Below, in pieces: positions 8,447 to 17,132 of a DNA stretch of 50,116 bases. Position numbers and translations under genes: made by a program. Source of the stretch: Verrucomicrobiaceae bacterium (GTDB lineage: Bacteria > Verrucomicrobiota > Verrucomicrobiia > Verrucomicrobiales > Verrucomicrobiaceae); the NCBI GenBank assembly GCA_947440575.1, contig CANETF010000012.1, forward strand, positions 1-50,116, given 5' to 3'. Within the stretch, counting starts at the first letter, position 1, and each line of letters starts with the position of its first letter. The notes under the pieces were generated by a model, which did no database searches, was not told the origin of the DNA, and saw nothing but the letters and a program-made list of their open reading frames with translations.

Positions 8447-10195
8447 TCAGAAGAAACAACGGAGCGAGGCGCCGACGGCATGTTCCTGATAGTTGGCGCC
8501 GCCGGTAAAGTCGTCGAACTGATAGAAGGATTCGAGGACGACGCGGGAAGCCAAACGTTGCATGACTTGGATGCGGTAGAGCCAGCGCTCGGTTTCGTTG
8601 ACTCCGAAATCTCCGTCACCGGACTGGTAGGCAACGCGACCCACGATTTGAGTGAAGTCGAGGGGACGATAGGAAAGGGTGGCGCCGGAGATGTAGGTGT
8701 TGAAGGTGCTGCTGGAGACGGGGTCGCCTGAGGCGGAGATCAAGCGTTCGCCGTCGCCATACTGGATGTAGGCGCTGGATTGCAGGCGCTGGCTGATTTG
8801 GTAGTTCATGAAGTAACGAACGTACTGGGTGAGAATGGTTTCTGGAGAGAAGGGGTCTTCGACGATCATTTGGCCGCCGACGATGCCGTGCTGGCCGCGT
8901 TGGGAGAAGTCGTGGATGAGGCCAGCCCGCCAGATCACGCCTTCGCGTTCGGGGCTGAAGTCGTTGGTCCAGTAGTAACCGCCGAGGGCTTCGAGGCGGA
9001 CGTTTTCGGTGATGCGGCCGGCGAGTTGGAGGTAGAGTTGGTGAACGAAGCTTTGATAGCCGTCATAGGAGGAGCCCTGATAACGGATCATGGGAGCGAA
9101 TGGGATGTCGTTGCCTTCGTAGCCCAACTGGGCTGAGAGGGTGTCTCTGGGGGTGTGGTCGTCGAAGTCAAAACTTCTCCACATGTCCCAGTGGGTGTAT
9201 TCGGTGAGGAAGCGCCAGTCACTGTCAAAGAACATGCGGGTGGCCTGGGCGGAGGCTTGGTTGACGAACCAAGCGAATTCGCTTTCGAAGAAGCCGATGC
9301 GGCCTTGGCGATCGTAGTAGCCGAACTGATAGCGGCCGGCTTGGTCGATGCCCTGCTGGTCGAAGTCTGAGAAGATGTCGATGCCGGGGCGGGCATAAAA
9401 GCGGTCATTGAGCAGGATGTCCCAGCGACCGGCCCGGAATTGGTAAAGCAGTTCCGTGGAGATGGCTGGGAAGCTGCTGTAGCCGTTGCGGAGGGCGAGT
9501 TCGTTTTCGGCGGGGAGGTAGATGAGGTTGGCGAGCCAGCTGAAGCTGAGGCTTTCGGTCATTTGGACATAGCCACGGGCGGCCAGGTCAATGTAAGGGA
9601 GCCAGCCGTCTTCATTGCCGTCGGCGAAGATTTGAGGGCCGCTGTAGTCGCTCCAGATGGCGCCAGCGCCGATCCAGAGGAGGTCGAAGGCGAGAGGGCC
9701 GATTTTGAGGTGGCTTTGTTCGGCGGTGAGGGAGCGGGTGAAGACGGGGAAACTGCCGTCGGTGAGGATGCTGCCACGACCGATGCCGCCGAACTCGGTG
9801 CTGATGGTTTGGTGGGGAGTGAACCAGCCCAAGAAGCGGTCGAGGGGCTGGAGGATGTCCTGGTTGCGGCGGTAGAAGTCTTGCTCGCCGGATTCGTAGG
9901 GGAAGATGTCCATGGCGCCGAGGCTGCGATTGTCGGCGGCTTCCTGAGTCAATTGACTGGAGCGGCGGTAGTCGTAGTCCCCGAGGAGAGCGAGGTCGGA
10001 TGAAGTGGGATAGAAGCCGGAGGGTCCCGTGGTGGCCGCTTCGGGAGCGATCGCGGGGGCTTTGGCTTGCGTTTCGACCCGGGTATCCTGCCAATCTGAG
10101 GCGGGGGGGATTTCTTCGGCGACCTGAGCCAGCGTTGTGCCAATGCTGATTAAGCAAAGGCTGAGATATAGTGGCTTGTGGGAGACGCTGGCCAT
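8447..10195 (-). CDS. Large outer-membrane beta-barrel protein, putative EPS export porin
   Basis: This 582-residue protein starts with a signal peptide (core LYLSLCLISIGTTLA) and ends in a Phe-terminated strand, ASLRCFF, the usual signature for BAM-mediated insertion. Most of the chain alternates polar and aromatic residues in strands separated by short turns, for example LSAQLGYEGNDIPFAPMIRY and VRLEALGGYYWTND. Residues about 25-120 form a soluble N-terminal part. Position beside a short OPX lipoprotein suggests that it provides the outer-membrane pore for EPS, like the porins that partner barrel-less OPX proteins in Myxococcus. I see no named family motif. An unrelated nutrient porin or surface barrel remains possible. 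The ATG at 10195 is chosen over an earlier in-frame start because it opens directly into the signal peptide. Confidence 0.75.
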   Translation of the reverse strand: MASVSHKPLYLSLCLISIGTTLAQVAEEIPPASDWQDTRVETQAKAPAIAPEAATTGPSGFYPTSSDLALLGDYDYRRSSQLTQEAADNRSLGAMDIFPYESGEQDFYRRNQDILQPLDRFLGWFTPHQTISTEFGGIGRGSILTDGSFPVFTRSLTAEQSHLKIGPLAFDLLWIGAGAIWSDYSGPQIFADGNEDGWLPYIDLAARGYVQMTESLSFSWLANLIYLPAENELALRNGYSSFPAISTELLYQFRAGRWDILLNDRFYARPGIDIFSDFDQQGIDQAGRYQFGYYDRQGRIGFFESEFAWFVNQASAQATRMFFDSDWRFLTEYTHWDMWRSFDFDDHTPRDTLSAQLGYEGNDIPFAPMIRYQGSSYDGYQSFVHQLYLQLAGRITENVRLEALGGYYWTNDFSPEREGVIWRAGLIHDFSQRGQHGIVGGQMIVEDPFSPETILTQYVRYFMNYQISQRLQSSAYIQYGDGERLISASGDPVSSSTFNTYISGATLSYRPLDFTQIVGRVAYQSGDGDFGVNETERWLYRIQVMQRLASRVVLESFYQFDDFTGGANYQEHAVGASLRCFF

Positions 10196-10451
10196 CGGGA
10201 GATGTATCGCGAGTAGAAAAAGTGAAAGGTGCGCAAAAAAATCTCCTAGATACAAAGTATCCAAGATCACCTAAACGTTCGGTTAAAGCGGATCAAATGC
10301 AAGGGTATTGTTTTGATTCTGTTAGACTTTTGTAAGACCTATGGGATAGATGGGACTTGCGAATTTGGGGACTGCGGGTGTACCCTGCGGCGGCCCTGGA
10401 ACTTGTATTAGCCTGTTGAAGCTGGCATTTTGCCTGTCCATTTTTCGAATC
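10196..10451. other. Divergent intergenic region between the barrel gene and a small lipoprotein gene
   Basis: This 256-bp AT-richer stretch separates divergent genes, so it should hold promoters for both directions. I find no convincing sigma70 or sigma54 pair with good spacing, no strong hairpin and no repeat. It stands out only by lower GC than the genes on each side. Confidence 0.5.
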
Positions 10452-10655
10452 ATGAGAATCGGTAAAAACGTCTGGAGTAGGAGGGCATTGCGAGCCGTCC
10501 TTGGGGTTGGGATTGTCGGCATGATGAGTTCATGTTCGATGTATCCCTTTGGGGACAGTCACTATCCGAGGTATTTTGGGGGGCAGGGGAGCGGGGTGAA
10601 ACCGACGGGGCACGTGCCGAAGGAAATTCAACGGGGAACGGGATGGCCGAGGTGA
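10452..10655 (+). CDS. Small lipoprotein, unknown
   Basis: This 67-residue protein has a basic N-terminus (RIGKNVWSRR), a short hydrophobic core and the lipobox GMMSSCS, so it should be lipid-modified at Cys near residue 27. The mature part is about 40 residues, rich in Gly, Pro and Tyr (YPRYFGGQGSGVKPTGH), with no domain I know. The open frame extends upstream of 10452, but the signal peptide starts cleanly at this ATG. Its stop is 5 bp before the next start, so it is probably co-expressed with the pseudopilin-like peptide. Confidence 0.6.
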   Translation: MRIGKNVWSRRALRAVLGVGIVGMMSSCSMYPFGDSHYPRYFGGQGSGVKPTGHVPKEIQRGTGWPR

Positions 10656-10660
10656 AGGGG

Positions 10661-10834
10661 ATGAAGGTTTTTCGAAAGGGTTTGAGGGCGGGGTTTACGA
10701 TTTTGGAGTCGTTGATCATGTTGGTGGTGCTGGCGATTCTGACGATGTTGTTGGCGGGGGTGATCAAGTCGGGGATGGATGGGGAAGAGTCGGAGGAGGT
10801 GGGGGTTGAGGCGAGAGCGAAGGTTGGACCGTGA
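10661..10834 (+). CDS. Short pseudopilin-like membrane peptide
   Basis: The 57-residue peptide begins with a basic leader and then GFTILESLIMLVVLAIL. This matches the type IV prepilin pattern, with cleavage after Gly, Phe at +1 and Glu at +5, followed by the hydrophobic alpha-helix. Only about 25 residues follow the helix, too few for a normal pilin head. GAGGTG lies about 12 bases upstream of the ATG at 10661, and a second in-frame ATG at 10643 would overlap the lipoprotein gene. It could be a minor pseudopilin-like element, a regulator of a type II or IV system, or a remnant. No other pilus gene is in the window. Confidence 0.5.
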   Translation: MKVFRKGLRAGFTILESLIMLVVLAILTMLLAGVIKSGMDGEESEEVGVEARAKVGP

Positions 10835-10889
10835 GTTTTTGTGTTGGTTGGAGGGGCAGCGGGGTTGATGGAAGGAAAGGAGAGTGATT

Positions 10890-12029
10890 ATGGGAGCTGA
10901 GTCTGAGAGTTCGAGTGATGTCTCGCTGGATGCGGCGATGAAGCGTCGATTGTGGGTGTGGCTGAAGGGGTGGATGGGGCGGTTGGCGATCGGGGGGCTG
11001 TGGGGTTGGCTGGTGACGGCGGGGGTGATTTTTGTTTTGTTGAGGGTGATTGGAGAGGGGAATCCGCTGCTAGGATTTCTGTTGTTTTTGCCGCCTGCGA
11101 TTTGGATTTTGCCCGGGTTGATGCTGTGGGGAATGGTGATGGTTTTGAGGTTTCGGCAGGGATTGGTTTTGGGGGTGTTGGGGGCGGGAGTGATTTGGGT
11201 GGGGATGGGGATTCAGGTGAGGGGAGTGAGGGCGCCGAAGGGTGCGAGCGGTCGTGAGGAGGGGACTTTGGTGGTGTTGACGAACAACCGGGGGCAGAAT
11301 GGGGGGCACAGTTTGAGGCCGTTTAAGAACTGGATTGAGCCGGATGTGATGGTGTTTCAGGAGTCATCGGCGCGGGCGTCGCATTATTTGAAGGATGAAG
11401 GGTATGGGGAGTTTGGGCATGGGTTGAGTGTGGGTGAGTTCACGTTGGTGAGTCGGTTTCCGGTCTTGGGCGGAGAGCTTTTGGAGGCGAACGGAAGCGG
11501 GAAGGCGCTGCCTTTTGGGGCGAGGTTTGAGGTGGATTGGAGGGGGAGGCGGGTGGCGGTTTATGGGGTGCATTTGCCATCGCCCAGAGGGCCTTTGCTG
11601 GCGATGAGGGGGGGGGCGTTTTTATATGGGCTGCCGGTGCCGCTGGAGTTTTGGCGGCGGCGACGGGAGAAGGAGAGTGTTTTTTGGGATCGGCAGATTG
11701 GGTTGGCGGAGGCGCTTTTGGAGCGGTTGAAGGGAGAGAAGTTGCCGTATGTGGTGGCGGGGGATTTTAATGCGCCGCACTTGGGGTATGTGCATCGTTT
11801 GCTGGAGGCGGTGATGACGGATGCGCATGAGGCGGGTGGGAGTGGGCTCGGGTTTACGTTTCCGGGGGAGACGAGGAATCCGTTGTCGTTTGGGCAGCCG
11901 TGGTTGCGGCTGGATCATGTGTTTGCGGGTTCGACGTGGGAGGTGGAGGCGTGTTGGACGGAGGGCGAAGGGCGGTCTCAACACCGGGCGGTGGCGGCGG
12001 CGTTGAGGTTTCGGGATGGAGCTGAGTGA
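10890..12029 (+). CDS. Membrane-anchored endonuclease/exonuclease/phosphatase (EEP) family protein
   Basis: This 379-residue protein has about three hydrophobic helices in its first 120 residues, then an EEP catalytic domain. Signatures in order are DVMVFQE (metal-binding Glu), VAVYGVHLPSP, VVAGDFNAPH (the Gly-Asp-Phe-Asn core), WLRLDHVFA (Asp-His) and RSQHRAV, which stands where the family has SDHxP. Such proteins cut phosphodiester bonds in nucleic acids or lipids; topology would place the domain outside the inner membrane. AAGGAG stands 7-12 bases before the ATG at 10890, one of the few good ribosome sites in the window; an earlier in-frame GTG is at 10884. Its link to EPS is unknown. Confidence 0.85.
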   Translation: MGAESESSSDVSLDAAMKRRLWVWLKGWMGRLAIGGLWGWLVTAGVIFVLLRVIGEGNPLLGFLLFLPPAIWILPGLMLWGMVMVLRFRQGLVLGVLGAGVIWVGMGIQVRGVRAPKGASGREEGTLVVLTNNRGQNGGHSLRPFKNWIEPDVMVFQESSARASHYLKDEGYGEFGHGLSVGEFTLVSRFPVLGGELLEANGSGKALPFGARFEVDWRGRRVAVYGVHLPSPRGPLLAMRGGAFLYGLPVPLEFWRRRREKESVFWDRQIGLAEALLERLKGEKLPYVVAGDFNAPHLGYVHRLLEAVMTDAHEAGGSGLGFTFPGETRNPLSFGQPWLRLDHVFAGSTWEVEACWTEGEGRSQHRAVAAALRFRDGAE

Positions 12030-12035
12030 TCGGCG

Positions 12036-12070
12036 AAAAAAAACCGCCGCCCTGGTTGGGGCGGCGGTTT
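12036..12070. terminator. Strong intrinsic terminator between convergent genes
   Basis: A perfect 12-bp stem, AAACCGCCGCCC (12041-12052) with GGGCGGCGGTTT (12059-12070), closes over the loop TGGTTG. Eight A's at 12036-12043 become a U-tract for the minus-strand gene ending at 12098. On the plus strand only three T's follow, so termination of the EEP gene is likely weaker. Confidence 0.88.
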
Positions 12071-12097
12071 GAGTCAGTTTAAGCTGAGGGAGTCGAA

Positions 12098-14512
12098 TCA
12101 ATCGGCTGGGGGTGGCGGCATAATGAAGGGGGAGGAGAGGCGAACGTTGCCGCTTTCTGGGTCGAGGTCGCCGGGTTGGTTGCTGATGAAGAAGCCGGCG
12201 CCGTAGCCAGCGTTGACCGGACCTGCGCCGGAGAGGCGGGGATCGGAGACGGCTTGGATGATGACGCCAGAAAAGACGGTCGGAGAGCTAGCCCTGGGGG
12301 TCCAGTTTGGGGTGAAGGAACCGGAGAATTGGCCGGTTCGTTGAACAAGGACGAGGGAGTAGCTGCGATCGATCGGGATGATCTTGGCGACCGTGCTGGC
12401 GTTGATGTTGAAGTTGTTTTTGGAGACGGAGGGATCCAGTTTGCCATTGGAGAATTCCAGCACGGCGTTGCCGGGGGCGGGAGGAGGGGTGATGGGGTCG
12501 GGAGCGAATGGGAAGAGGTAGGAAGAGGCCAGGGCGCTTTGGATGGTGGTGTTGGCGTCGTATTGGGAACCTTCGACGTAGACGGGCAGGCCTTCGGGCC
12601 AACCTGCGGTGTAGATTTGGGTTTCGCGAGCGAGAGCGGTTGTTCCAGCAACCTGGGTGACGGTTGGGCGGAGCCAAGTCAGGGAGCCGCCGATGGAGAG
12701 TTTGGAGATCAAGATAGGATCTGCGGAAGCGACGGGTTCGTCGGTGGGGTAGCTGTAGTATGAAGGGTCTTGGATGGAGAGTTGGCCGAGGAGGCTACCG
12801 CCCAACTGACTTGCCGTTCCACCTTGGGTGCGGAGCTGGGAGTGGAGGGGGATGACGGCGATGGGGGGACCGTATGGGCCGCGAACGCGCTCAAAGCCTG
12901 GGTTGCAGACGTTGGAGGACATGGAGAGGGAGGTGCCGTCTGAGAGTTTGCCGACGACGCTGACGCGACCGAGGCTGCTGACGGTGATGTGAGCGTGGCA
13001 TTTGCCGATGCTGAAGCTACCCTCCGAATAAGGGGAGAGGATGGCGTTGAAGTAGCCTTGGTCGATGGGGCCGGTGGCAATGGAAGCGCGGTTGAAGATG
13101 CTAGAAGGGATGGAGGTCAGGTGCGGGAGGGCGGTGCCTGAGGAGGAAGAAGAAACCTCGATGACGTTGGCGATGGCGCCATTCTCGAGCGGGGGGGTAT
13201 TGGCATCAATGGAGCAGCCTAGACTGAGGAACTCGTCGTTATTGAGGAGAGACAGGTCGAGGACTTTGGTGGCGCTGGCGAAGGGGAAGCTTTCGGAGAC
13301 ACCGGAGGTTTGGGTGAACCAAGCGGAGCCGTCACCGAGGAAGTAGCCACGGATGGGGAGGTTGCGGCCATCGTTGAGGAAGTTGCCTGAGAAGTCGCCG
13401 GTGCGGCCGGTGACGGTGACGACGACGGAGCCGAAGGTGGCGTTGCTGCGGGGGGTGTTGGAGTCAGGGCTGATGACACCACGGAAGTTCGTGGTCGTAG
13501 GTGAGGAGGGGAAGGGATTGGCGACGAATTCGGCGTCGATGGAAACGTCGGCATCTGGCATTTCGAAGGTGAAGGAGCGGCCTAACTCGGTGCCGACATT
13601 TTCGGAGTCGGTCCAGGAGCTGAAGAGGAAGCCGGGTCTTGCGGTTGTGGAGAGGGTGACTTGAGTGCCAGGGCGGATCCTGGAGGTTTGGGTGGCGGCG
13701 GTAGCCGGAGTGAGGGCCGTGAAGGTGCCGGAGGGGGCGCGGAGGGTGATTAGGCCGACGTTGTTCGGGGTGGTGGCGCTTGGGATGATCCGGGTGATGG
13801 AGAGGGTGGGGTTACCAACGCGGGTGAAGCTGAAGCTGAAAGGGACATTGGTGGACCCATCTGTGGCAGCCGCTCTCACGGGGCCAACGGGGTAGGTGCC
13901 GGCGGGGATGGTGAATGTCAAAGAGGTAGCCGAAGGGGCGGTGACGGGGATTGGAGCGGGGCCGAAACCGATGATTCCGGTGATCCCAGAGAGGTTGGTG
14001 CCTGTAAGAGTCACCGAGACGCCACCCGTGGGGACAATGGCGGGTGTGGTGGTTGGGGAGACGTTGGTGATGGTGGGAGCGCTTGCCTCGTAGGTGTAGG
14101 TGGTGGACACGCTAAAACCAGGGGGAACAAAGGCGGCGGTTTCCGGTTCATCGAGTGGCGAAGTGATGTCATAGCTGTAATTGACTACCACACGCACCGG
14201 TCCAGGGTTGGTGGCGGGGGGTGCATTGAGCATGATAATGTTGCCATTTCGCGCAGTCATGACTGGCTCGCCGCCGAAAGTGACACTGTTGATTGTTGGC
14301 GAACCACCCAGATTGAGTGTAATCTCAACAGGGTTGCCACCTGTGACGGGACCGCGATCCGGGCTGATGTTGATAAAGTCTTCGCCAGCTCTTGCCGAGG
14401 TGGGGGCAGAAAGCAGGGTGAGGGAGGTGAGGAGGGCGAGGCCCAGGTGGAAGAGGCGGGATTTCGCTGGCGTGGGGACGCGGGCGACCGAGGGGCGTGT
14501 ATTTGTTTTCAT
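12098..14512 (-). CDS. Secreted IPT/TIG and InlB-B-repeat-like protein A
   Basis: This 804-residue exported protein has a signal peptide (core LGLALLTSLTLLSAPTSARA, cleavage near 42). IPT/TIG-like Ig domains follow, with ISPDRGPVTGGNPVEITLN and later TLTGTNLSGITGIIGFGP. Next comes an InlB-B/bacterial-repeat-like domain with TLSTTARPGFLFSSWTD and SFTFEMPDADVSIDAEF. The second half has repeated beta modules with the G-x-F-S-G-x-F pattern (GDFSGNFL, GQFSGSFTP), ending near GAGFFISNQPGDLDP. No membrane anchor, LPXTG or PEP-CTERM tail is seen. It is a full-length paralogue of the protein at 38285-40720, and both have a similar GC hairpin just after the stop. A role as adhesin or matrix protein is inferred from domains and location. 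Confidence 0.82.
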   Translation of the reverse strand: MKTNTRPSVARVPTPAKSRLFHLGLALLTSLTLLSAPTSARAGEDFINISPDRGPVTGGNPVEITLNLGGSPTINSVTFGGEPVMTARNGNIIMLNAPPATNPGPVRVVVNYSYDITSPLDEPETAAFVPPGFSVSTTYTYEASAPTITNVSPTTTPAIVPTGGVSVTLTGTNLSGITGIIGFGPAPIPVTAPSATSLTFTIPAGTYPVGPVRAAATDGSTNVPFSFSFTRVGNPTLSITRIIPSATTPNNVGLITLRAPSGTFTALTPATAATQTSRIRPGTQVTLSTTARPGFLFSSWTDSENVGTELGRSFTFEMPDADVSIDAEFVANPFPSSPTTTNFRGVISPDSNTPRSNATFGSVVVTVTGRTGDFSGNFLNDGRNLPIRGYFLGDGSAWFTQTSGVSESFPFASATKVLDLSLLNNDEFLSLGCSIDANTPPLENGAIANVIEVSSSSSGTALPHLTSIPSSIFNRASIATGPIDQGYFNAILSPYSEGSFSIGKCHAHITVSSLGRVSVVGKLSDGTSLSMSSNVCNPGFERVRGPYGPPIAVIPLHSQLRTQGGTASQLGGSLLGQLSIQDPSYYSYPTDEPVASADPILISKLSIGGSLTWLRPTVTQVAGTTALARETQIYTAGWPEGLPVYVEGSQYDANTTIQSALASSYLFPFAPDPITPPPAPGNAVLEFSNGKLDPSVSKNNFNINASTVAKIIPIDRSYSLVLVQRTGQFSGSFTPNWTPRASSPTVFSGVIIQAVSDPRLSGAGPVNAGYGAGFFISNQPGDLDPESGNVRLSSPFIMPPPPAD

Positions 14513-14838
14513 TAGAGAGGAGGGTGAGAGATACCTTGAAACAAAAATCTTACAAGATGGAAAATTGCAATTTTTGCAGATGATTAAGAAAACCGAGCTT
14601 AGGCATCTGAATTAGTCCATGCGGGTGCAGCAGGAAGAAGTGACATTCCACGAGCGGTAGCTTTTTGAATAAAGGGGGGCGTGAAACTGAGGTGGCGAGA
14701 GGTGGCGGAGGCCAGTGTGGCGGAGCTCGAAGGGCGCGATGGGGCTGGCGCGAGCGGGAGGCGGGAATGGGTGCGGAAGTTCCGGGGGTATTTGGAACCT
14801 GCGACTGGAAGCGAGCGGTAGAACGGTCGGAGCGGAAG
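14513..14838. other. Intergenic region upstream of protein A, with a short palindrome
   Basis: This 326-bp stretch lies between the end of the tyrosine autokinase gene and the start of protein A, both on the minus strand. I see no gene and no clear terminator. The part near 14550-14600 is AT-rich, contrasting with the surrounding DNA, and contains the palindrome AAAATTGCAATTTT at 14561-14574, about 50-60 bp upstream of the start codon. The rest is G-rich without structure that I can support. Confidence 0.5.
14561..14574. promoter_or_regulatory. Possible operator palindrome upstream of protein A
   Basis: The perfect 14-bp palindrome AAAATTGCAATTTT lies 49-62 bp upstream of the ATG at 14512, in the only AT-rich patch of this region. 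Its placement and symmetry fit a dimeric regulator site. An alternative is that it is simply AT-rich promoter DNA. Confidence 0.3.
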
Positions 14839-17106
14839 TCAGGTGAGGGCGGGGGCGGATCGCAAAGGTGACTTGCCGGGAGGGGGATCGTCTTCGGGGT
14901 TTTCGAGGTCTTCGTAGTAGGAGGCGGAGTAGTAGTAGTAGTTGTAGTAGTTGTTTACCTTGCTGAGGTCGAGGTCGTTGAGGACGATGCCGAAGAGGTG
15001 GGCACCGGCTTTGCGGAGGAGAGTGACGGCGTCGACGACGTCTTTGCGGGAGGTTTTTTCGGCGCGGACGACGAAGACGACGCCGTCGACGCAGCGTTGG
15101 AGGCTGGAGGTTTCGCTGAGGCCGAGGACTGGGGGGGTATCGAGGACGATTTGGTCGTATTGGCCGCGGAGGGTGTCGAGGAACTGGGTGAAGACGGATT
15201 GGACGAGGAGGTCGGTGGTGCCGATGGTGATGGGGCCGCGAGGGATGACGTCGAGGAGAGGGGAGGGGGTTTTTTGGATGGCGTCTTCGATGGTGCAATG
15301 GCCCTGGAGGAGGTGGGTCATGCCGAGTTCGTTGGAGACTTTGGTGAAGCCGTGGATGCGGCCGCGGCGGAGGTCGCAGTCGATGAGGAGGGTGCGGGAG
15401 CCCATGGACTGGAAGGCCCAGGCGAGGTTGGCGGCCTGGCTGGTTTTGCCTTCGGAAGGGCGGGCGCTGGTGACCATGATGACGTGGGTGCTGCCGGTGC
15501 GGCCGGGGTGGAGGACGATGTGGCTGCGGACGAGGCGGAAATTTTCGAGGAGGTAATTGGGGACTTTGGCGCCGATGGAGGGGGCGCGGCAGACGTCCTC
15601 GAGGATTTCCTTGTCGGTGTGAGGCACGATGCCGATGCCTTTGAGGCCGGTGGATTCTTCGAGTTGTTGGAGGGTGGAGGCGCTGCTGTTGAGGAGGTTG
15701 ACGAGGGTGGGGACGCCGATGGCACCGCCGACGGCGAGGAGGAGGGAGATGGAGAGGAGTTTCATCTTGTTGGGAGAAACGGGGATGTCGTCGCGGAGGG
15801 AGGTGTGGCCTTTGAAGCGCATTTCGACCCAGTCGCGGTCTTCGGAGAAGGCGATGACGGCGACTTTGGAGGCGAGTTGTTCGCGGGCGCGGTCCCAGAT
15901 GGCTTTGTTTTTCTCCATGTCGGAGTAGGTCTGGGAGGATTGGCTGAGTTTCTCGTTGATGGCGTGGTACTCGGGGATGCGGCTTTCGAGTTGTTTGAGT
16001 TTGCCTTCGAAGTGTTCTTTTTCGAGGTCGAAGCGTTGGCGGAGGATGGCGAGTTCGGAGCGAAGGCCGCGTTCGTTGGCTTCGAGTTGGGCGGCGAAGT
16101 CACGCATGATGGCGTGGCCGGGGAGGTATTGTTTGGCGGATTCTTTTTGGCGATCTTCGAGGATGCGGCGTTCTTTTTCGAGGGTCTGCCAGGAGGCGAG
16201 GGTTTCGACCATGCCGGGTTGGACGATGACTTCGGTGGAGATTTTGGGTGTGCCTGCGGTGGCGATGGGGCTGCTGCCGCCGGGCATGGGTTTGCGGAGG
16301 AGGTCGCCGACTTTGACTTCGCGTTCTTTTTCGAAAGCGCTGAGGAGGGAGAGTTCTTCGAGGAGGTCCGGGAGGGCGAGGTCGCCTGAGGGGAGGCGGG
16401 GGAGAGAGTCGAGCCTGGCTTTGACGTCGACCATGCGACGGAGAACTTCCTTGGTGACGACCATGTCACGGGGGAGGTCGTTGAGGCGGGACTGTTCGAT
16501 GGTGGACTCGGTCATTTTGCCCTCGCGCTCGAATTCGGAGAGGCTGCGGAGGCCATCGTTGGCTTTGGCGTCGAGAGCCTGAAGTTCTTTGGTGTAGCGT
16601 TCGAGGGCTTCGTCGCGGAACTGGGCCCAGGTTTGCTCCTGTTGGAGGCGGAATTCGGAGACGAGTTCGGAGCAGAAGTCGCGGACGACTTGGGGGCTTT
16701 TGGCGAGGACGGTGACTTCGATGTGGCTGGCGTCGACGATGGAGGCTTGGACGGAGGGGATGACCTGGATGAGGTCCTCCCAGGTGGCGGACTTGCCGAC
16801 GAGGCCCATGCGGCGGGCGGCTTCGATGATGTTGCGGCGGGAGGTGAATTCCTGGGTGATGTGGCGATTCATGCCGGCGGCCTGGACGGTTTCCGGGACT
16901 TCGGAGGTGCGCAGAGGGCTGCCGTAGCCGCGGACATAGACGAGGGATTTGGCCTGGTAGATGGGGGTGCCGTAGACGTAGTAGACGAGGCCTGCGAGGA
17001 TGCCGAGGCAGCCCATGGCGGCCATGAGGCGGGTGTGGCGGACGTATTGGAGGGCCTGGGAAGTCAGGGCGATCAGGTCGAAGCCCTTTTTGGGAGCGGG
17101 AGTCAT
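14839..17106 (-). CDS. Wzc-type polysaccharide co-polymerase with tyrosine autokinase domain
   Basis: This 755-residue inner-membrane protein controls EPS chain length and export by cycles of tyrosine autophosphorylation. A first membrane helix lies near residues 27-47 (GCLGILAGLVYYVYG). A long periplasmic region with coiled-coil character (about 150-450) follows, then a second helix (LLSISLLLAVGGAIGVPTLV). The cytoplasmic BY-kinase has Walker A SARPSEGKTSQAA, Walker A' TLLIDCDLRRGR and Walker B IVLDTPPVLG. The tail has a dense tyrosine cluster, NNYYNYYYYSASYYEDLE, the expected autophosphorylation site. Chain-length and kinase domains are fused, as in Proteobacteria. It starts 26 bp after the small membrane gene upstream and should work with the OPX lipoprotein at 6735-7409, although it is not adjacent to it. 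Confidence 0.93.
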   Translation of the reverse strand: MTPAPKKGFDLIALTSQALQYVRHTRLMAAMGCLGILAGLVYYVYGTPIYQAKSLVYVRGYGSPLRTSEVPETVQAAGMNRHITQEFTSRRNIIEAARRMGLVGKSATWEDLIQVIPSVQASIVDASHIEVTVLAKSPQVVRDFCSELVSEFRLQQEQTWAQFRDEALERYTKELQALDAKANDGLRSLSEFEREGKMTESTIEQSRLNDLPRDMVVTKEVLRRMVDVKARLDSLPRLPSGDLALPDLLEELSLLSAFEKEREVKVGDLLRKPMPGGSSPIATAGTPKISTEVIVQPGMVETLASWQTLEKERRILEDRQKESAKQYLPGHAIMRDFAAQLEANERGLRSELAILRQRFDLEKEHFEGKLKQLESRIPEYHAINEKLSQSSQTYSDMEKNKAIWDRAREQLASKVAVIAFSEDRDWVEMRFKGHTSLRDDIPVSPNKMKLLSISLLLAVGGAIGVPTLVNLLNSSASTLQQLEESTGLKGIGIVPHTDKEILEDVCRAPSIGAKVPNYLLENFRLVRSHIVLHPGRTGSTHVIMVTSARPSEGKTSQAANLAWAFQSMGSRTLLIDCDLRRGRIHGFTKVSNELGMTHLLQGHCTIEDAIQKTPSPLLDVIPRGPITIGTTDLLVQSVFTQFLDTLRGQYDQIVLDTPPVLGLSETSSLQRCVDGVVFVVRAEKTSRKDVVDAVTLLRKAGAHLFGIVLNDLDLSKVNNYYNYYYYSASYYEDLENPEDDPPPGKSPLRSAPALT

Positions 17107-17132
17107 GGCAAGGTAGTGATCCTAAGAAGGGG

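Noticed and set aside
10196..10451. Sigma54-type promoter upstream of the lipoprotein gene
   Set aside because: GG and GC pairs can be found, but none at the required spacing.
14998..16389. A 463-codon plus-strand open frame
   Set aside because: It is antisense to the well-supported tyrosine autokinase, and its product is low-complexity Gly/Asp/Glu/Val.
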